Assembly: GCA_030248195.1 (NCBI GenBank)
Contig: JASAND010012488.1
Coordinates: 1-64,000 of the forward strand
Reading direction: 5' to 3'
Source of the DNA: Trissonchulus latispiculum
Taxonomy: Eukaryota > Nematoda > Enoplea > Enoplida > Ironidae
Length of the DNA: 64,000 nt
Shown here: positions 59,609 to 64,000 of the stretch, piece after piece
Layout of the letters: each line of letters opens with the position of its first letter
How positions within the stretch are numbered: the first letter of the stretch is position 1
Notes under the pieces: model-generated
Seen by the model: the letters and a program-made list of their open reading frames with translations, nothing else
Told to the model about the DNA's origin: nothing
The model's database searches: none
Made by a program: the position numbers and the translations under genes

Positions 59609-59784
59609 GTTACTAAAGTCACTTATTGTAAGGTCAAAATTCTAATGGGGTAAATTTTCTTACTGTAGGTTCAGCGGTGCTAAAGTGGGACTCAAGGTGC
59701 TAAACTGAGACTGGTGCTAAACTGAGACTCAAAAAGGTCATTGCAGGGTCAAAGGTGCTAAAGTGGGACTCGATAAATGTGGTG

Positions 59785-60505
59785 GGGGCCCGAAATTGGA
59801 GGAGAAAATTAATCCTTTAATTGTTCTCCCGCTGAGATGTTGGTCTGTAGTAAAGAGAAGTGGAAAGGTCAAAAGCAAAGGTCAGCGGTTTGGGGCCCCC
59901 CACCAGATTCTCTAACTGCAAAGTTAGTACAAAATATTGAAATTAGAAGACTGCAGTTTTGGAATGCGAACAGTTTTCTAAAACTTGACACTTAATTATG
60001 CAATTAAAGAGAATTGAAAGCGCAAATCTAATAAATAACTAAATAGATGAGTAAATAAAATTAATTTAAATAATCAAGTTCTTAGTTGATTGCAACAGAA
60101 TTGAAAATGTAGTTTGAGCTAATGTAGTTGGACCTATTCAAAAACTGTTCAGAAATAAATTGCTACAAAAGGTAAAACACTTAAAACTGAAATTGTAATG
60201 TAATTTACACAGTTTTGTTTAGCAAAAAGAGTTAACCCTTTATGCATTATGGTGAAGCTTTAAATTTTTTAACTTGTAGCATTATTGCGTACCTGTAGTG
60301 TAAAACGTTAGAACATTGCTCTAACCTTAAAGGTGGTGTTGTTTCAAAATTTTGTACTAAGTTTACAGTTAGAGAATCTGTTGGGCCCCAAAGCTGTGAC
60401 CTTTACGTTTGACCTTTCCACTTCTCTTTAATATTGACCAACGTCTCAGCAGGAGAATAATTAAACGATTAATTTTTTTATCCAATTTTGGGGGCCCCCA
60501 CCAGA
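59785..60505. mobile_element. Fold-back element with about 150 bp arms
   Basis: Left arm 59785-59935 and right arm 60360-60505 are inverted copies: 'gtggtgggggcccg' against 'gggggcccccacc', 'ttggtctgtagtaaagagaa' against 'ttctctttaatattgaccaa', 'aggtcaaaagcaaaggtca' against 'tgacctttacgtttgacct'. The centre is AT-rich. Target duplication not found. Confidence 0.75.
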
Positions 60506-60924
60506 TCCTACAAGATCCTACAAGCCGATGCTTAAATGTGTACCATAAATAGCAAAGAGTGAGGATAAATGATACCTGACGGAGGCCGTAGTCAGTGCTG
60601 CAAAAATTAGATAAATTTGTATAAGGGGAACAAATAGTTCAGGCCTAAATGAGAGACCAATCGTTTGGGGTGGCCGGAATACATTACGACTCCGACCGCG
60701 GTCAAACTGTATGTAATTCAAGATCATATTATACTAATGAATTTTAACTTTCACTCTTCATAATTTCTTAATTTGTATACGAAGCATCATTCCTAACGTA
60801 AGTGCTCGTCCTCTGTGTCTGAGAACCTTATTTGCATATTTTGACGTGTATTGAGTTTTAACGCGGAAGCTATCTGCTTTATACTCAGAATTATCAATAA
60901 CATTGCTTAGGTGCTTAAGGTGGT

Positions 60925-61300
60925 GATTCCTTTTGGAGACATCAACTTTGAACCCTTATTACTCATTCACTCATTAATCATTTCATTACTTGGAGTTAAG
61001 AAGCCATTTATATATCAGAATGGAGCTTAACATTTTCTCTTTCTAATGGATGCAATGAAACTAACTTCAGTCTTTGGAAACTATTTTCCTGGATTTTCGA
61101 AGTTCTTTAATCTTCCAGATTTTTTGCAGACTAAAGTAAATTTTTCGTGAGGCATCGGCTACATCATTCGATTCTACTATTAAATAGCTGGAGACCTTTT
61201 TTAATTATCATGAAATCACTCTTCGTTATGAAGAAATAAGCTAAAATGTTTGCGCAACCTGGATTTTGCCTACTTTTCGCAACATTAGCAAGCGGCCACT
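60925..61300. repeat. Dispersed repeat, copy 2
   Basis: Partner of 21722-22075: 'gtgattccttttggagacat', 'actcattaatcatttcattacttggagtt', 'gaagccat', then 'catgaaatcactcttcgtta'. Non-coding. Nothing else recognisable in 60510-63690; ORFs at 61667-62094 lack family features. Confidence 0.65.
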
Positions 61301-63708
61301 TTAGCTAGAAAGCAGCGATCGGGGCAACTAAAAAAGGGTCCCTGGGTATTTTTGTGTAAAACATGTCTAGTAAGTGCAACCCTCTAGCTTGTATAGTAAA
61401 TGCTCCACAATCGCTGAAAAAATTTTGGTCATGATTTTGCAAAAACTACATTTTTTATGATAGCAGCTCACCGGATAGGAGTTGGAAGATCATCATGCCT
61501 CGGATAATCGGCCTCGACGAGACCTTCAAATCGATACCCTTAGTTTAATTTTACGGCTTGCGTAGCTCAAGGAATCGTGGATTATTTGATTTCTGCAAAA
61601 ATTACAAGCTTTCAACGCCAAAATAAGAAAATCGGCTATATCTCACGCTAGAAAAGAGCAAGAAAGTTGCTTTCAAAGCAAAAATGTAGAGCTCAACGAG
61701 ATCTTTCAAATGAGTATAGTCACAGCTATGCAGTTGCTGCTCAACTGTCAGAAACTGGCGAAAACCGTCCTGAACGGAAATCTCGAAATTTTGAAGCGGG
61801 ATTAGAAGCGGTGTTAAAACACCAAATGAACTTATATTTGGAAAGCTTGATCAAATTTCATCTTGGTTTGTGCCGTCAAGCAACAATATGTGCCCAAAAG
61901 GAATCACCACCTTAAACTGTTCAAAACCAATTATGGCAGACCTGCTGCGCCGAGACACAGCAGGAAGAACAACAAACGCAAAGCTTAAGATGGAAGTAAA
62001 GACTTTAATAGTGTCTACTTTAATAGTGGCAACAACTAAACCGATTTTTTTCTTTAAATTAGATTATTCGACACCTATTTCGATTTCCTTCTAAATGTTT
62101 TACTGCTTCGCATATTCTGCAAGTTATTGAAAGGAATTGCTGTCTTTTGTCAGGTTATACAGCTTCCCCTATGCACCTTGGGAAGCTTTTTTAGTTTTTT
62201 ATTGACTGCAGGATTTAATTAACTGTCTGAAATAAGAAACGTTAATCTAAGTGGGATAGCATATTGGTACAAAGTCTGAACTAGAGTTTCGCCTTTAGAC
62301 ATGTGCTGTTTTAATTCAAACTTCCAGCAGGTTACAGAAAATGAAAGCAAAATCAAACACAGCGACTGTGTTTCTTTAGTATCTAGGTTTGTCCTCTTTA
62401 GACGCAACTTTGAAAGAAATCGGTGAAAGATTTGACGAACCCCTTTAGCCATTTATTATGCACATATTTGGTTTCGGTCTTTGGCAGGGCTATATGCTTA
62501 TTCCAAATCGTGTCACTACAGTTTCGGAACGAATTCAAACTTTAGCTTGGTTCGATTGGGCCTGGGTGGCCGAATTTTTCGGGTCGGGGGTGCTGAAGGT
62601 ACATCCTACATTCTTTCGTTTATAATCGTGTATTATGCAGTATTTTAAGGACAAATGTTAGGATTTTCTAGCATCAGAAGGTGAATCGATTTAGAGTAAA
62701 CTATACAGTTCTCAATAGAGTCGGGAAAAGCTGAGCCGATAAATACCGTAACTGCGTAGTTGGCACAATGTTTTAGAAAAGATAAACTCTTCAGCTTACA
62801 GCAAGCCTTTTGCACACAACTTTTGCTTGTTGTAGACACACTAAACTTTTCTACATTTACACTAATAATTGAGTCATTTTTTGTCGTAAAAGAATATGAA
62901 AAAGAATTAGAGAGTCACACATACTCTGGTGAAGTTCACTTCAAGCTTGCCAAGTCTCCCAAGTCAAGTTAGTTGCCGTCATCACAGCAACCAAATGTGG
63001 ATAAATTTACATATTCATCATCAACTGAAATTTGTACGACGACATTAGGGATATGGTCATGGTATATATGCTTAGTTACGAAGGTGTGAACCACTGAATT
63101 CACAATTTAAGGACAATTATGTTTGACCGTCCTGGGCTTTTTAACTACTGCTAAAAAATTCATTCACTCACTCCTTTAGCAGCTATTAATATTAACCACA
63201 TGCTAAACCCTGAAACATAAGTTAGGCAAATCAGGTGCCAAGTGACAAGCATGACGTCGTTTTTCCCTATAAATTGCTAAATTTGATTAATGCCCTTCAC
63301 ATCATACAAACACAGTTGTTTTAAACTTGTGTTTGCCCATTAAATAAGCACACGTTAAAGGTAAGAAGTGTCACGGGAAAAGTTTGACCCTCAAGCGAAG
63401 ATGGAACCTTCGGAAAGTCTGCTAAATCTAGGGCTAGCCGGACCACGTTTAAGTTTTAGTTATTTGAATACGAATGCAACAATTTTAAAGCAGCTATTTT
63501 AAATACAACCTTGTTGAGGGCAAATCCACAGATCGGAGGTATGCACACGTAATTGGATTGCTTGTCATTCTAAAACGTGTGTCGTAAGCTTTTGGCGAAT
63601 GCAATACGCACTATTAGCAGGGTTATAGATTTAGTTACGAAAATTCTAATTAATAATCAATTTTTTGTATAACTATTTTTCATGATGTGACCTATTCCTG
63701 TTTCAGAC

Positions 63709-63912
63709 ATGGTACAGTGCAATCTGTTTCTTGTAGCATTAATTCTGAGTGTGATAGGATTATCAGTGGCGGATCAGTATTATCTCTATGATCCCTTTGA
63801 GTATGTTATCAATGGCTATATGCCGAAAGCCCTGCTTCCCGCAGGACAGGACGGATACGCGAGACGAAGCTATTGGGAGTGGCCCCAAACCAGTCGTCGA
63901 AGAAAGCGATGA
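63709..63912 (+). CDS. Short secreted peptide, possible neuropeptide-like precursor
   Basis: ATG 63709 lies 2 nt after an excellent acceptor (ctattcctgtttcag, ending 63706), as in trans-spliced or second-exon starts. It encodes 67 aa: signal peptide MVQCNLFLVALILSVIGLSV with a likely cut after SVA, then an acidic/aromatic segment (DQYYLYDPFEYVINGYMPKA), a dibasic site at 'YARRS' and a C-terminal basic run SRRRKR before TGA. The layout (signal peptide, short aromatic peptides, dibasic sites) resembles peptide-hormone precursors, but no family is recognised. Confidence 0.55.
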   Translation: MVQCNLFLVALILSVIGLSVADQYYLYDPFEYVINGYMPKALLPAGQDGYARRSYWEWPQTSRRRKR

Positions 63913-64000
63913 CCGGTAGCGTGTCTGCTAACAATAACTGACAGAACTCAGATTTGCAATTTGTTGTTACATCAGTGCACTTGCCTTGACTCTTTTTGTG

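Larger units (their letters stand above)
56876..59773. mobile_element. Element with AGTCCCACTTTAGCACC end arrays, split by a gypsy insertion
   Basis: Left block 56876-56975 has GTCCCACTTTAG and (T/C)CACTTTAGCACC three times. The right block 59665-59773 has the inverse, GGTGCTAAAGTGGGACTC, four to five times. This matches the array-ended elements elsewhere. The gypsy element 57556-59608 lies between and would be a later insertion. No target duplication found. Confidence 0.5.

Overview
The window looks like a transposon-rich stretch of an animal nuclear genome, most likely a nematode. Three observations support this. There are two transthyretin-like (TTL) secreted protein genes, a family expanded chiefly in nematodes. 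Nearly all splice acceptors I can place read (T)TTTCAG or TTTTAG, the nematode style. Several short secreted-protein ORFs begin a few bases after such an acceptor, as with trans-spliced mRNAs. I cannot name a species. Introns and intergenic spaces are long and full of young insertions, so it does not look like a compact Caenorhabditis-type genome.

Host genes, all inferred from conserved motifs plus matching splice phases: a TTL gene (copy A, minus strand, 4445-9884) with a 5 kb intron; its paralogue (copy B, minus, 31802-32502) with a 275 bp intron; a multi-exon secreted gene on the minus strand (35350-40398, 5' end unresolved) with Gly/Pro-rich exons followed by a YHYH domain; and two small plus-strand genes for secreted peptides (49573-49914 and 63709-63912). 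The two TTL genes belong to a segmental duplication (about 3.96-12.4 kb against about 31.4-35.7 kb). Copy A keeps only a frameshifted scrap of the YHYH last exon (12326-12426). A 177 bp block (12015-12191 and 34427-34603) aligns without gaps between copies while its surroundings have drifted.

Mobile elements fill most of the rest. Three Ty3/gypsy-type elements with very short LTRs (about 91-110 bp) can be delimited to the base by 5 bp target duplications: 13377-15921 (minus, gag-protease plus the integrase tail), 17049-25609 (plus, full-length but decayed) and 57556-59608 (plus, deletion derivative with an open RNase H-integrase frame). One CR1/jockey-like non-LTR element lies at about 27797-30795.

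The most striking layer is a set of non-autonomous DNA elements whose ends carry arrays of short repeats. Several begin CAGRG, end CYCTG and have perfect 8 bp target duplications (hAT-like): 7620-8444, 38254-39114, 44828-47096, 45244-46335 (inside the previous one) and 20281-24664 (inside the gypsy integrase gene). Others are fold-back elements or TIR elements: 10505-11269, 22144-23419 (perfect 9 bp target duplication), 26082-27208, 32571-33140, 48711-49456, 51664-53070, 53276-53768 and 59785-60505. Many long ORFs here are only translations of these arrays. I saw no rRNA, no convincing intact tRNA gene and no CRISPR array.
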